64,000 bases of DNA from the NCBI GenBank assembly GCA_041394985.1, contig JAWLBI010000001.1:2480001-2544000 (forward strand), read 5' to 3'. Source of the stretch: JAGLON01 sp041394985 (GTDB lineage Bacteria > Zixibacteria > MSB-5A5 > GN15 > JAAZOE01). The translations under genes and the position numbers were made by a program. This document shows, piece after piece, positions 18,453-27,069 of this stretch (its first letter is position 1; each line of letters begins with the position of its first letter). The notes under the pieces were generated by a model. That model saw only the letters and a program-made list of their open reading frames with translations. It was not told the DNA's origin and ran no database searches.

Positions 18453-19742
18453 TTAAACCTCCTTGTCTGCGTTTGTATGTAAATAATCGAGAAATTTCCG
18501 TGCCTTGGCGGTAGTTTCAAGATATTCTTTTTCAGGGTCGGATTCAACTACTATTCCGCTTCCCGCAAAAAATGACAGTTGACGGCTTTTCATGTCATAA
18601 TATCCCGTTCTGATTGCTATCGAGGATTCCATGTTTTTAATACCTTTTATGACAAAAAAACTCCCGCAATAGGCGTCTCGAGAATGCGGCTCGAGTTCGT
18701 CTATCAATTCCATCGCCTTCTTTTTCGGGCAACCGGTGATTGAGGCGCCGGGAAAGGCGTCTACCAATAAATCAATGACGGTTTTATTCTCCATTAGTTG
18801 TCCCGTGACATCCGAATACATTTGCAGCAGATTGTCAACCTCGAAGACCGATTTATGGCGGTTGACCCGGACACTTCCGACTTCGCAATTGGCACTGATG
18901 TCATTTCTGACCATATCGACAATCATGGACAATTCGGCGCTTTCCTTGGGCGATTCGGTGAGTTGCCGTATCAGGGATGTGTCTCGTGTTGTAAAATCGA
19001 GTGTCCCTTTTATGGGCTGTGAGAGGACTTCGCCATCGCTGATGCTCAGAAATCGTTCCGGCGAGGTCGAGACGATCGTGTACTGCCCGGATGTGAATAA
19101 GGCATAATGCGAGGCCGGGTAGTTGCGCCAGAAATGGTTGAACAGCGCATCGCAATCGAATCGATTTATTGTCGCCGAATACTTAATGGTAAGGTTTAAC
19201 TGATAGATGTATCCGTCTCGGATATAATCTATTGTACACCTTGTACCATCAATGTATTCGTCGCGCGACAATGACTGCTGTAATGCAATGGCTGTTTGTG
19301 ATTCATGTGATTCGACAGGCCTCTCAGGTTGATTAATGGCGACGAGGAGAGAGTCGAGATCGATGATATTCTTGTCGTCATAATTATTAACCTCAAGAAA
19401 TTGGCCATCGTACAATAGAACGGTCGCATATTTCTTAATATGCCCGAGCGGGAAATCGCTTGATTTACCGGTCCGGATTCCTCGGAGCAGTTGCCCGTAT
19501 GAATAGCTGAGATAGCCAAAGGAAGGACGGGCATCGGCAAAGCAGAAACGACTCAGATCTTCCCTGCCTGCAGTTGCATCGATAGTATATTCATCCGTTG
19601 GATATATGCAAATATATGACTTGCCGCAATCCTGATACGACGAAGCTGCCAGAAACAGGTCGGCATCGTAGTGTTGCCGGCAGAATCGGATCAGCCGGTC
19701 AAACCGGTCGAGTGATATGTCTGTCGATGAATGTAAGGGCAT
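18453..19742 (-). CDS. pabB: Aminodeoxychorismate synthase component I
   Basis: With PabA, this enzyme converts chorismate and glutamine to 4-amino-4-deoxychorismate for folate synthesis. The C-terminal chorismate-binding domain shows QPIKGTLDF. The PIKGT form with its catalytic Lys is the PabB signature, where TrpE has PIAGT. MVRNDISANCEVGSV, DAFPGASITGCPKKKAME, and the terminal FFAGSGIVVESDPEKEYLET follow. I place the start at ATG 19742; TTG 19748 in frame would add two residues. The start lies within the 3' end of pabA (about 44 bases overlap), pointing to coupled translation. No pabC-like lyase is adjacent. Confidence 0.92.
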   Translation of the reverse strand: MPLHSSTDISLDRFDRLIRFCRQHYDADLFLAASSYQDCGKSYICIYPTDEYTIDATAGREDLSRFCFADARPSFGYLSYSYGQLLRGIRTGKSSDFPLGHIKKYATVLLYDGQFLEVNNYDDKNIIDLDSLLVAINQPERPVESHESQTAIALQQSLSRDEYIDGTRCTIDYIRDGYIYQLNLTIKYSATINRFDCDALFNHFWRNYPASHYALFTSGQYTIVSTSPERFLSISDGEVLSQPIKGTLDFTTRDTSLIRQLTESPKESAELSMIVDMVRNDISANCEVGSVRVNRHKSVFEVDNLLQMYSDVTGQLMENKTVIDLLVDAFPGASITGCPKKKAMELIDELEPHSRDAYCGSFFVIKGIKNMESSIAIRTGYYDMKSRQLSFFAGSGIVVESDPEKEYLETTAKARKFLDYLHTNADKEV

Positions 19743-20250
19743 AATCAATAAATGTATTGCCGTTTTCCGTTAAAAACGATTCCGGGTGAAACTGAAATCC
19801 GATAATCGGCAAAGTCTTATGCGCGATGGCCATGGGGACACTCGAGCTGTTGCGGGATATGACATCGAAGCAATCCGGCACTCTGGTCACCGCCAGGGAG
19901 TGATAACGAGCGACTGCAAGAGTCTTCCCGTCAAACTCAATATCCTCAGTGCGGCCGTGAAAGCAATCCGGCAGACGGTCGACCTCTCCCCCAAAATAAA
20001 TCGCCATGACTTGCATGCCGAGGCAGATGCCGATGATCGGTTTTCCTGATTCGAACAGGCGCCGATAGTTCGGATACTCCTCGGGTTTACCGGGGCCGGG
20101 CGATATGACTATAATATCGTAAGCTGCAAAATCGGCGGTATTGATTGCCTCATAAGGAATTACGTCCGGTAGGCGGCCGTCGGATTGGGCAATGAGATGC
20201 CGCAGGTTCAGCGTGAAGCTGTCATTATTGTCGATAATCAGGAAATTCAT
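19699..20250 (-). CDS. pabA: Aminodeoxychorismate/anthranilate synthase glutamine amidotransferase component
   Basis: This class I glutamine amidotransferase (183 residues) supplies ammonia to the chorismate-using subunit. It shows the N-terminal LIIDNNDSFT, the oxyanion SPGPGKPEEY, the nucleophile GICLGMQ, and the His-Glu pair in QFHPESFLT. The same family serves tryptophan and folate synthesis. Assignment as PabA rests on the PabB-type partner that overlaps its 3' end. The family Tyr/Phe-rich spacing is normal and all triad residues are present. Confidence 0.92.
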   Translation of the reverse strand: MNFLIIDNNDSFTLNLRHLIAQSDGRLPDVIPYEAINTADFAAYDIIVISPGPGKPEEYPNYRRLFESGKPIIGICLGMQVMAIYFGGEVDRLPDCFHGRTEDIEFDGKTLAVARYHSLAVTRVPDCFDVISRNSSSVPMAIAHKTLPIIGFQFHPESFLTENGNTFIDYALTFIDRHITRPV

Positions 20251-20304
20251 AACCGGCCGAATATATGGCTGGATTGATAAAAAAGAAAGAGAATTCCATT
20301 TCCC

Positions 20305-20739
20305 TTACAGGCGGTTTTTATAATCGCCGCCGAGGAGGCGGTTGCCCTCGAGTTTTTTAATCCGGTCTTCCATGGCTTTGACCGTATCGGACAGCTCGCT
20401 ATCGTCACTGATAGGGCTCTCCCCCGTCTTGCCGGTTTCCATTATCAGTTCAAGCATCGTTTTCTGGAGTTGATCCATGCGGCGATTGAGGGCCTCGATC
20501 GTGTCGGAAAATTCAGTCAGGCGGCTCTCCATACGGGTGACGACTCGTTTGAATTCGTCCTGAGTCTCGTCAGTCGTCAGGACGGCTCGTTTGATTTCAG
20601 AGGCGGTTTGCGAAGTATCAATGAGTTTTTCGGTCAGCTTATCGAGGCGAGCCTTGAGGGCCGGCAAATTTTCGTCGAGAATAGTGCCGATGGCATCGAT
20701 GCCGTCGACCAGTTCATCGACCGGCGATTTGTGTCCCAT
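20305..20739 (-). CDS. Small coiled-coil protein of unknown function
   Basis: I do not recognise this 144-residue protein. It is almost entirely heptad-like: LDENLPALKARLDKLTEKLIDTS, then VVTRMESRLTEFSDTIEALNRRMDQLQKTM and a C-terminal VKAMEDRIKKLEG. A Gly/Ser-rich break sits near residue 110. There is no signal peptide or membrane segment. It resembles generic tail-like or bactofilin-associated coiled coils only in style. Its start overlaps the end of the carboxypeptidase gene by 26 bases, so the two are translated together. A cell-envelope role is a guess from that coupling. Confidence 0.75.
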   Translation of the reverse strand: MGHKSPVDELVDGIDAIGTILDENLPALKARLDKLTEKLIDTSQTASEIKRAVLTTDETQDEFKRVVTRMESRLTEFSDTIEALNRRMDQLQKTMLELIMETGKTGESPISDDSELSDTVKAMEDRIKKLEGNRLLGGDYKNRL

Positions 20740-21655
20740 TGTTTAAACTCTCCGCTCGTTTAAATCCAAAAAAGGCCATTTTTCGGGCAACGGAAAAGCG
20801 AACACTATTGGTCGGCGATCCCAGGACGACGAGAGTGATTTCCTTGCCGCTTTTGTCTCTGAGGATTGTCGCGATGCAATAGTCGGATTCCATAATGAAG
20901 CCGGTCTTGCCGACGGCGACCTCCCATTTCGAGCGAACCAGCCGGTTTGTGTTGATAAACCGCTTGGTGCGCTTCTTGTTTTGCAGTTGGCAGCGATAGG
21001 TATAAGTCGAGGACGCTTTTTTAATCATCGGGTATTTATTGGCCTCGCGAATGAGCAGGGCGACATCGGCGGCCGTAGAAACATTGCGCTCGTCAAGGCC
21101 GGTGACCTCGAACACCTGCGTATCCATCATGCCTAACTCGCGGGCTTTTTCGTTCATTTTCTCTATAAACCGAAGGCGCGCCAGTCCCGAGGCGGTTGCG
21201 ATAGCCCGGGCGGCTCGGTTATCCGAAGCCATCAGCGCTGCCATGAGCAGATCGCGAGCTTTGTAAGCCTCACCCTTATATATATGAGATTTGGCGGAAT
21301 TATAGCAGTCGCGGTTCGAGATATAGATGACAGTATCGAGATTGGGGTCCAAATCGAGATAGACCATGGCAGTCAACAGTTTGGTAATGGATGCGATCGG
21401 GCGCACCTTGATCGGATGTTTGGCATAAATCCAGGCATCGTTGGAATTATCGACGATAAGGGCCGAGCGGGCGTTGATGGCCAGGCCTCGGGTATTACAG
21501 ATGGGTATATTTTGGCTCTCCGCGGGCAGAGACGGGTAGTTATACACTACCTCGTCGGAGACCTCCATCGTCCTCTTTCCGTACACCGACAGATAGATCA
21601 GTGTAAAGAGAAGGGTCAAAAGCGCATATGTCCACAACCGTTTTCTGACCGTCAT
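20714..21655 (-). CDS. D-alanyl-D-alanine carboxypeptidase (peptidase S11, PBP5/6-like)
   Basis: S11 enzymes trim the terminal D-Ala from peptidoglycan stem peptides. An N-terminal hydrophobic segment (about 7-26) exports or anchors the protein. The three active-site motifs are SITK (in RPIASITKLLTAM), SDN (in MASDNRAARAI) and KTG (in VAVGKTGFIMESDY), in the right order. Length is 313. It lacks an obvious C-terminal amphipathic anchor, so the N-terminal helix may be the anchor. The start overlaps the upstream ABC permease stop by four bases (ATGA), and it may be part of that operon. Confidence 0.9.
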   Translation of the reverse strand: MTVRKRLWTYALLTLLFTLIYLSVYGKRTMEVSDEVVYNYPSLPAESQNIPICNTRGLAINARSALIVDNSNDAWIYAKHPIKVRPIASITKLLTAMVYLDLDPNLDTVIYISNRDCYNSAKSHIYKGEAYKARDLLMAALMASDNRAARAIATASGLARLRFIEKMNEKARELGMMDTQVFEVTGLDERNVSTAADVALLIREANKYPMIKKASSTYTYRCQLQNKKRTKRFINTNRLVRSKWEVAVGKTGFIMESDYCIATILRDKSGKEITLVVLGSPTNSVRFSVARKMAFFGFKRAESLNNGTQIAGR

Positions 21656-22959
21656 TTATAGCGAACCCATTTCATAATTTCCGGCAGCGTCGCTCGCTTG
21701 CCGTACATCAATATCCCCATTCTAAAGATTTTCGATGTCAGCCAAATTAAACCGATGCAGAAAATTATCGCAACAAAAAGTCCGATGAACGCTTCCAGAA
21801 TAATCGGGTCGGAAAAGGCAAATGAGTCGGGGCCGGCCAGGTTGATGCGCGCCATCATCATCGTCGGCGTCAGCACCGGAATAAACGACAGGATGGTAGT
21901 TACCAATGAATCGGGTTGCTGGACGATATACATCATCAGGAAAACCGGCGCCATCAGCGTCATCGTAATGGGAAATATGAAGTTTTGGGCCTCTTTGTCG
22001 GTACTGCAAATCGAGCCGATCAGTGCGAAGAGTGTCGAGTACATAATATAAGCAACGACCATAAACAGTACGAAGAAAACGATGATGACCGGATTGAAGA
22101 TGATGCCGGCTACCTGGCTCGAGATATCAACCGACCCTCGCATGAAAAACAATCCGGCTCCCAGAAGCGCCCACACACCGACCTGCGTCAGGTTGGCGGC
22201 GCCGAGCCCGAGCACCTTACCCATCATAAGCTGGAACGGCGTAACGGAGGACATGAGGACTTCCATGACGCGCGAGTTTTTCTCCTCGATTACCGAACGC
22301 ATGAGGATTTGTCCGAATCCCATGACGGAGCCGAAGATAATAAAGACGAATATCAGCGCGCCGAAGTAGGTTGTCATGAAGTCCTTCGATTTGCCGCCGG
22401 GGGATTCCTCGATGACATCAATCCGCCGGGTCATATTAAGGACGGTGTCAATACCCATGGAAATGTCGGAATTCTCGAGCCGCTTCTCGGTTAAAATATC
22501 CGAGATGCGCCGGTTGTATCGGCCCACCGTTTTGAAGCTCATCGATTTCGAGACCATCAGCACCGAATCCGTCAGTTCGGCATTCGGGAAAACGACGAGA
22601 TAGCGCGACAGCGCCTTGTTTTGAATCAGGCTATCCAGATAGAATCGCAACTCCTTGAGACTGTCACTCTCATTCGCCGACAGGCGATATATTTCTTTTA
22701 GATTATAAGATTCTATGGTTGAATCACTCTCGAGTTTGTACCGTTTAAGCGACTCGACAATTCTGTCAGATAAATCGCGGCCATCGAGATCGACGATTGA
22801 ATATGTCGTCGACTTGGCGACATCACGAGAGGCGAAATAGGCAGGCAGGATTGAAATCGCTATCATGAACAGCGGTGTCAGGATAATGCCGACGATAAAC
22901 GATTTCTTTTTTACTACCTGAGAGTATTCACTTTTGAAAATGGTCAAAAACTTGTTCAT
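21652..22959 (-). CDS. ABC-2 type transporter permease (NatB-like)
   Basis: This 435-residue membrane protein begins with MNKFLTIFKSEYSQVVKKKSFIVG, the N-terminal amphipathic stretch and first helix of ABC-2 permeases. A large external loop follows (about 50-190). A cluster of five or six helices (from about 200) contains FGQILMRSVIEEKNSRVMEVL, the conserved coupling region of NatB/YhaP-type sodium or drug exporters. The cognate ATPase gene lies immediately upstream with a four-base overlap. The transported substrate is not evident. Confidence 0.9.
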   Translation of the reverse strand: MNKFLTIFKSEYSQVVKKKSFIVGIILTPLFMIAISILPAYFASRDVAKSTTYSIVDLDGRDLSDRIVESLKRYKLESDSTIESYNLKEIYRLSANESDSLKELRFYLDSLIQNKALSRYLVVFPNAELTDSVLMVSKSMSFKTVGRYNRRISDILTEKRLENSDISMGIDTVLNMTRRIDVIEESPGGKSKDFMTTYFGALIFVFIIFGSVMGFGQILMRSVIEEKNSRVMEVLMSSVTPFQLMMGKVLGLGAANLTQVGVWALLGAGLFFMRGSVDISSQVAGIIFNPVIIVFFVLFMVVAYIMYSTLFALIGSICSTDKEAQNFIFPITMTLMAPVFLMMYIVQQPDSLVTTILSFIPVLTPTMMMARINLAGPDSFAFSDPIILEAFIGLFVAIIFCIGLIWLTSKIFRMGILMYGKRATLPEIMKWVRYK

Positions 22960-23900
22960 CGGATGCCTCCTTCCCCTGCGGAAGCATCGACTTTGAGCGC
23001 CTCTTCTCCCCCGGCCAATCTGATAAAGATATTATAGAGGGATGGTTCGATGCGCTCGAATCGTTTTACCTTCACCTTATCGACGATGGTTTTGAGGATA
23101 TCGTTGGTCTGTACCGAATCAGAGACGGTTAGCTCATAGTAGTTGGTATATTCGGTGACGCTCTCGATACCGGTTATCGTATGCAGGAACGAGCCGTCGC
23201 CGTCGATTTCAAGGTGTATGCTGTTTGTTCCGTATTGGCTTTTCACATCGGAGAGCGGGCCATCGAGCACCTTTTTCCCGCCGTTGATCATGCAGATATA
23301 TTCGCACAGTTTTTCGGCCTGTTCCATGACATGTGTGGAGAACAGAATCGTACGGCCCTGTTTTTTCAGGTCAAGAACAACGTTTTTGATCAATTCGATA
23401 TTGAGCGGATCGAGGCCGGAAAACAATTCATCCAGAATGATGATTTCGGGATCATGGATCAGCGTCGTGATGAATTGCAGTTTCTGCTGCATACCCTTGG
23501 AGAGCTCTTCGACTTTCTTGTCTTTGTACTCGATGAGTTTCATGCGGGTGAGCCAGATATCCATATTGGCATTGATATCTTTGGCCGAAGCTTCTTTGAG
23601 GCGTCCCATATACAAAATGACTTCCTTGAGAGTCATCTTTTTGTACAGACCGCGCTCTTCCGGCAAATAACCGACGCGATTCTTGAATTCATTGTCGACC
23701 GGATTGCCGTCGAACAGAACGGTACCCGAATCCGGCACGATTATGTTCATAATCATGCGAATGGTCGTGGTTTTACCGGCGCCGTTGGGGCCGATAATTC
23801 CATAAATGCAGCCCTTGGGGATTTTCAGATCGAGGCCGTCGACGGCCTTCTTTTCCCCATACTGCTTCGTAATACCCTGTAATTCCAAATGTGCCTTCAT
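22956..23900 (-). CDS. ABC transporter ATP-binding protein (NatA-like)
   Basis: This ATPase subunit of an ABC-2 exporter has Walker A GPNGAGKTTTIRM near residue 38, the signature LSKGMQQKLQF, Walker B EIIILDELFSGLDP and the switch His in FSTHVMEQAE. The residue after the catalytic-region Glu is Leu where Pro is usual (LDEL for LDEP), a mild departure. A C-terminal extension after about 225 (LEIDGDGSFLHTITGIESV) matches the DUF4162-type tail of such ATPases. It pairs with the overlapping permease gene. It lies 44 bases downstream of the DUF72 gene. Confidence 0.93.
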   Translation of the reverse strand: MKAHLELQGITKQYGEKKAVDGLDLKIPKGCIYGIIGPNGAGKTTTIRMIMNIIVPDSGTVLFDGNPVDNEFKNRVGYLPEERGLYKKMTLKEVILYMGRLKEASAKDINANMDIWLTRMKLIEYKDKKVEELSKGMQQKLQFITTLIHDPEIIILDELFSGLDPLNIELIKNVVLDLKKQGRTILFSTHVMEQAEKLCEYICMINGGKKVLDGPLSDVKSQYGTNSIHLEIDGDGSFLHTITGIESVTEYTNYYELTVSDSVQTNDILKTIVDKVKVKRFERIEPSLYNIFIRLAGGEEALKVDASAGEGGIR

Positions 23901-23944
23901 ATTCCGCTAAATTACCCCTGTAAGTTACTGATTGTCAACAATAA

Positions 23945-24712
23945 TTAGAAATCGAACATCTTCATGAGGTCGCGAGCGTTTTTGACCGCCTGTCCGAGAT
24001 GACAATTATTGAAGAAAATATAGGTTTTCGTGACTGTATCCTGCAGTTTCTCTATTCTTTCTTTCCACTCTTGTAGTTCATTCGGATTGTAGAGATAGTC
24101 GTATCGCAGTGCGCCGCCATTCCACCATTGTTCCGCATTGCGGCCGTGGAGGCGAATATAGGCCATATCGGTCGTAATTCGCAATTCAGGCGGCAATAGC
24201 CCCTGGAGCCTCGGCCCATCGACCGATACGAAGTGTATCCCCTCGCTTTTCATAAGAGAAAACGTCTCATCCCGCAGCCAACTGTCATGGCGAAATTCGA
24301 TAAAGAACGGATACGGCTGCATTAATTCCCGGCAAATCCGGAGGTACTGAAGGTTGCGAGGTGAATATTTGAATGACCAGGGATATTGGGCCAGGATGCC
24401 TCGCAACTGATTGCGTTCGACGAGAGGCTTGATCGCCTCATGGAATTGATCGGCCGGCCTTTGAAAATCGACCCGCTCGTGGGTGAGGTTTTTATTGGCT
24501 TTGACAAAGAAGTCGAAATCAGGCTTCGTCTTGTTGACGATATTGTACATGATGGCCGGGTGTGGAATGCGATAGTAGGTCGAATTGATCTCGACGGTAT
24601 TGAAATAGGCCTGGTAGTGATCGAGCATTTTTCCTTTTTGGATTTGGCCGGGATAGAAATTCCCCCGCCAATCCTCGAAACTGTACCCTGATGTGCCTAT
24701 TTTTATTTCCAT
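23945..24712 (-). CDS. DUF72 family protein (YecE-like)
   Basis: The 255-residue protein matches the DUF72/YecE family. It shows KIGTSGYSFEDWRGNFYP at the N-terminus, NTVEINSTYYRIP, FFVKANKNLTH, a central FIEFRHDSW, YIRLHGRN, and the terminal FFNNCHLGQAVKNA. The family has a TIM-barrel-like fold and no agreed function. It has no signal peptide. A 41-residue zinc-ribbon gene lies 49 bases upstream on the same strand and may be co-transcribed. Confidence 0.92.
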   Translation of the reverse strand: MEIKIGTSGYSFEDWRGNFYPGQIQKGKMLDHYQAYFNTVEINSTYYRIPHPAIMYNIVNKTKPDFDFFVKANKNLTHERVDFQRPADQFHEAIKPLVERNQLRGILAQYPWSFKYSPRNLQYLRICRELMQPYPFFIEFRHDSWLRDETFSLMKSEGIHFVSVDGPRLQGLLPPELRITTDMAYIRLHGRNAEQWWNGGALRYDYLYNPNELQEWKERIEKLQDTVTKTYIFFNNCHLGQAVKNARDLMKMFDF

Positions 24713-24761
24713 ATAGAATGTATATACGCTAAAGTGCGATGAAAAGTGTCACATTTTGCCG

Positions 24762-24887
24762 TTATTTCTCGCGGGGTTTGACCGGCTCCATTTTAACGGC
24801 GCCGCACTTCGGGCAGACCCATTTTCGTTGTTTGTGGAAGCTGCGTTTCTCTTCCTTCATCTTTATTTTACATTTGCGGCAATGCAT
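24762..24887 (-). CDS. Small zinc-ribbon protein (41 residues)
   Basis: On the minus strand ATG 24887 opens a 41-codon frame. It starts MHCRKCKIKMKEEKR, continues through a basic linker, and reaches WVCPKCGAVKMEPVKPREK. Two CxxC pairs (residues 3/6 and 25/28) separated by 18 residues make a standard rubredoxin-like zinc ribbon. An in-frame stop lies just upstream, so the ATG is the only sensible start, although the ribosome-binding site is weak. It lies in the divergent gap between the DUF72 gene and the sugar ABC operon, where no other gene is plausible. Zinc ribbons this small usually bind nucleic acid or protein. The function is unknown. Confidence 0.55.
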   Translation of the reverse strand: MHCRKCKIKMKEEKRSFHKQRKWVCPKCGAVKMEPVKPREK

Positions 24888-24971
24888 ACCGGTATATACC
24901 TGTTCGCAATACGATTATTCAAGAAAAAGTTTGAAGTTGACTTGCGGCGGCGGGCTGTCTATCGTCCTGAC

Positions 24972-26198
24972 ATGAAAAAGATATTGATACTTGCGGTGTT
25001 AATCGTACTGTTCGTTTCGTCTTGCGGGACGAAGCAGGATAAAGAAATTGTCATTACCTGGTGGCATTTCTGGACCGATACGGGAATCAAACCGGTCGTA
25101 CAGGAAATCGTCAGCGATTTCGAGACTTCTCATCCCGGCGTGCGCGTTGAGCTGGTCGATTTGACCTGGGCCGACGGGCATGATAAAATTGCCATTGCCT
25201 TTTCATCAGGCACCGGGCCGGATGTTGTGGAGCTCGGTTCCGATTGGATACCGGAGTTCTCCACGACCGGACATTTATTGGACTTGACCTCGCGGACAGA
25301 TGCGCTGCGAAGTGAATACCTGATGTGGGAACCCGGGCAAATCGGCGATTCATATTATGCATTTCCCTGGATACTGGGTACAAGAGTTTTATTCAGCAAT
25401 AATGAATTGCTTACAAGCGCAGGGTATTCGCCGGAGTATTATCCGGGATATTGGAACGAGTGGCTGACTGCGTGTCAGCGAGTCGATGCGCTCGGCGATG
25501 ACATATATGGATTTGGCTCGAATTCGGCCGAGCGTCATCGGTTGTACAAAAAATTCCTTCCGTTTTTATGGTCGAATGGCGGCAGAATATTGAGTAATGC
25601 GGGGACACGGTGTGTTCTCGATTCGGATAAGGCAGTCGAGGCATTAGAGTTTTATCTGAAATTGAGTGAAACGGGATTGATCGACACACAACGGCGCCTT
25701 GAGGATGCCTTCCTCGAAGGCAAAATCGGATTTATCATCTCCGGTGACTGGCTGCTGAAGCGAATTGAAAAAGAACGCCCCGCACTGGCGTTTTCGACTC
25801 AGCTCATTCCCGCGCCGGATACACTCGCTCAGTCAATCTCATTTGCCGGCGGCGAATACCTGTGTGTGAATTCGAAATCAAAACATTTCGATATGGCATT
25901 TGAGTTGATTAAACACATCTGCTCACCAGAGAATCAGTTGAAATTCTGCAAGCAAAACAGGACACCGACTCCAGCGTCGCTGATTGCCGCATCGCATGAA
26001 TCGTTTGCAGGGCAATTACACTACGATACATTCTTTGCGCAACTGCAGACGAGTAAGATGCCTCCCGCCCACCCCAAGTGGGTGTATATCGAGGCCGCTC
26101 TGGAAAAGGCAATAGAAAAGGCACTGTATAAAACGGAGACGCCTCGGCAGGCTCTGAAGACGGCCACTCAGATTATTAATGAGCAGTTATTGAAATGA
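24972..26198 (+). CDS. Extracellular solute-binding lipoprotein of a sugar ABC importer
   Basis: This is the family 1 solute-binding component (MalE/UgpB-like) of a carbohydrate importer. The start at ATG 24972 gives MKKILILAVLIVLFVSSC, a lipoprotein signal with Cys 18. The frame stays open upstream to 24756, but that part lies over the zinc-ribbon gene and looks non-coding. The mature protein opens with ITWWHFWTDTG and has the family segment SSGTGPDVVELGSDWIPEF. The C-terminal half has AFLEGKIGFIISGDWLL. Length 408. The stop overlaps the permease start by four bases (ATGA). The sugar cannot be identified by reading. Confidence 0.92.
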   Translation: MKKILILAVLIVLFVSSCGTKQDKEIVITWWHFWTDTGIKPVVQEIVSDFETSHPGVRVELVDLTWADGHDKIAIAFSSGTGPDVVELGSDWIPEFSTTGHLLDLTSRTDALRSEYLMWEPGQIGDSYYAFPWILGTRVLFSNNELLTSAGYSPEYYPGYWNEWLTACQRVDALGDDIYGFGSNSAERHRLYKKFLPFLWSNGGRILSNAGTRCVLDSDKAVEALEFYLKLSETGLIDTQRRLEDAFLEGKIGFIISGDWLLKRIEKERPALAFSTQLIPAPDTLAQSISFAGGEYLCVNSKSKHFDMAFELIKHICSPENQLKFCKQNRTPTPASLIAASHESFAGQLHYDTFFAQLQTSKMPPAHPKWVYIEAALEKAIEKALYKTETPRQALKTATQIINEQLLK

Positions 26199-27067
26199 CG
26201 TCCGATGGGCGATACAAGGGCTGGGCGCTGTTTCTGCCGTGGATATTGACATTCGGGATATTCTGGCTGTTTCCGCTTATCTATTCGTTTTTCCTCAGCC
26301 TGACGGATTATCGCCTGCTCGATCCGACGGTCGATTGGATCGGTTTTGCCAATTATGCTCGCTTGTTTTCCGACCCGGATTTCATAACATCGCTTGAAAA
26401 CAGTTTCATCTTCGTGATCGGGACGATTCCATTTACGACGGTGATTGCGCTTGGCCTTGCACTTTTGTTGAATGAGAAGTTGAAAGGTCGCACGTTTTTT
26501 CGCGCCGCGTATTTCATGCCGTCCATTACATCGATGGTCGTCATCGCATTGATCTTTTCAAACCTGTATGCTCGCGGCGGTTACCTGCATTTTCTCGCGG
26601 ATATGATCGGTCTGCATCCGCCGGTCAGTGGTTTCCTGTTATCCGAAAAGACTGCCCTGGCCTCGATTATGGCGATGGATATCTGGATGGCATCCGGGTA
26701 TTACATGTTGATATTTCTGGGTGGCTTGCAAACAATTCCCGATGAATTGTATGAATCGGCAACGTTGGCCGGAGCATCGCGATGGCAGAAATTCAGATTC
26801 GTGACCCTGCCGATGCTCAAACCGGTGTTGTTGTTCATCATCGTCATCAACAGTATCAAATCGTTCCAGGTATTTGTCGAGGTCTTCGTCATGACCAAAG
26901 GCGGGCCGCTGAATGCGACCTTTACCGGCGTGTATTTCGTCTATGAGACCGGGCTGAAGAATTTCGATTTCGGTTATGCATCGGCGGCGGCATATGTGCT
27001 GTTCGCGATAATCGGTATCGTGTCGATTCTGCAATTCAAATTCCTGAAAACCGAGTGGAAGGCATAG
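26195..27067 (+). CDS. Sugar ABC transporter permease (MalF/UgpA-like)
   Basis: This 290-residue inner-membrane permease has six predicted helices, beginning WALFLPWILTFGIFWLFPLIYSFF. It carries the cytoplasmic EAA-loop equivalent YESATLAGASRWQKFRFVTLPML near residue 190, which docks on the ATPase. The segment DPDFITSLENSFIFVIGTIPF is the typical start of the conserved BPD domain. It is translationally coupled to the binding protein upstream. The downstream permease starts three bases after its stop. Confidence 0.94.
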   Translation: MTSDGRYKGWALFLPWILTFGIFWLFPLIYSFFLSLTDYRLLDPTVDWIGFANYARLFSDPDFITSLENSFIFVIGTIPFTTVIALGLALLLNEKLKGRTFFRAAYFMPSITSMVVIALIFSNLYARGGYLHFLADMIGLHPPVSGFLLSEKTALASIMAMDIWMASGYYMLIFLGGLQTIPDELYESATLAGASRWQKFRFVTLPMLKPVLLFIIVINSIKSFQVFVEVFVMTKGGPLNATFTGVYFVYETGLKNFDFGYASAAAYVLFAIIGIVSILQFKFLKTEWKA

Positions 27068-27069
27068 CG

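Noticed and set aside
23909..23938. Possible promoter for the ABC ATPase (minus-strand TTGACA at 23933-23938 with TAATTT)
   Set aside because: The -35 is perfect, but the -10 is poor and the predicted start would fall on the start codon, leaving no room for a ribosome-binding site.
24756..24971. N-terminal extension of the solute-binding protein
   Set aside because: Reading from 24756 would put 72 odd residues before a perfect lipoprotein signal. The region instead encodes the minus-strand zinc-ribbon protein.
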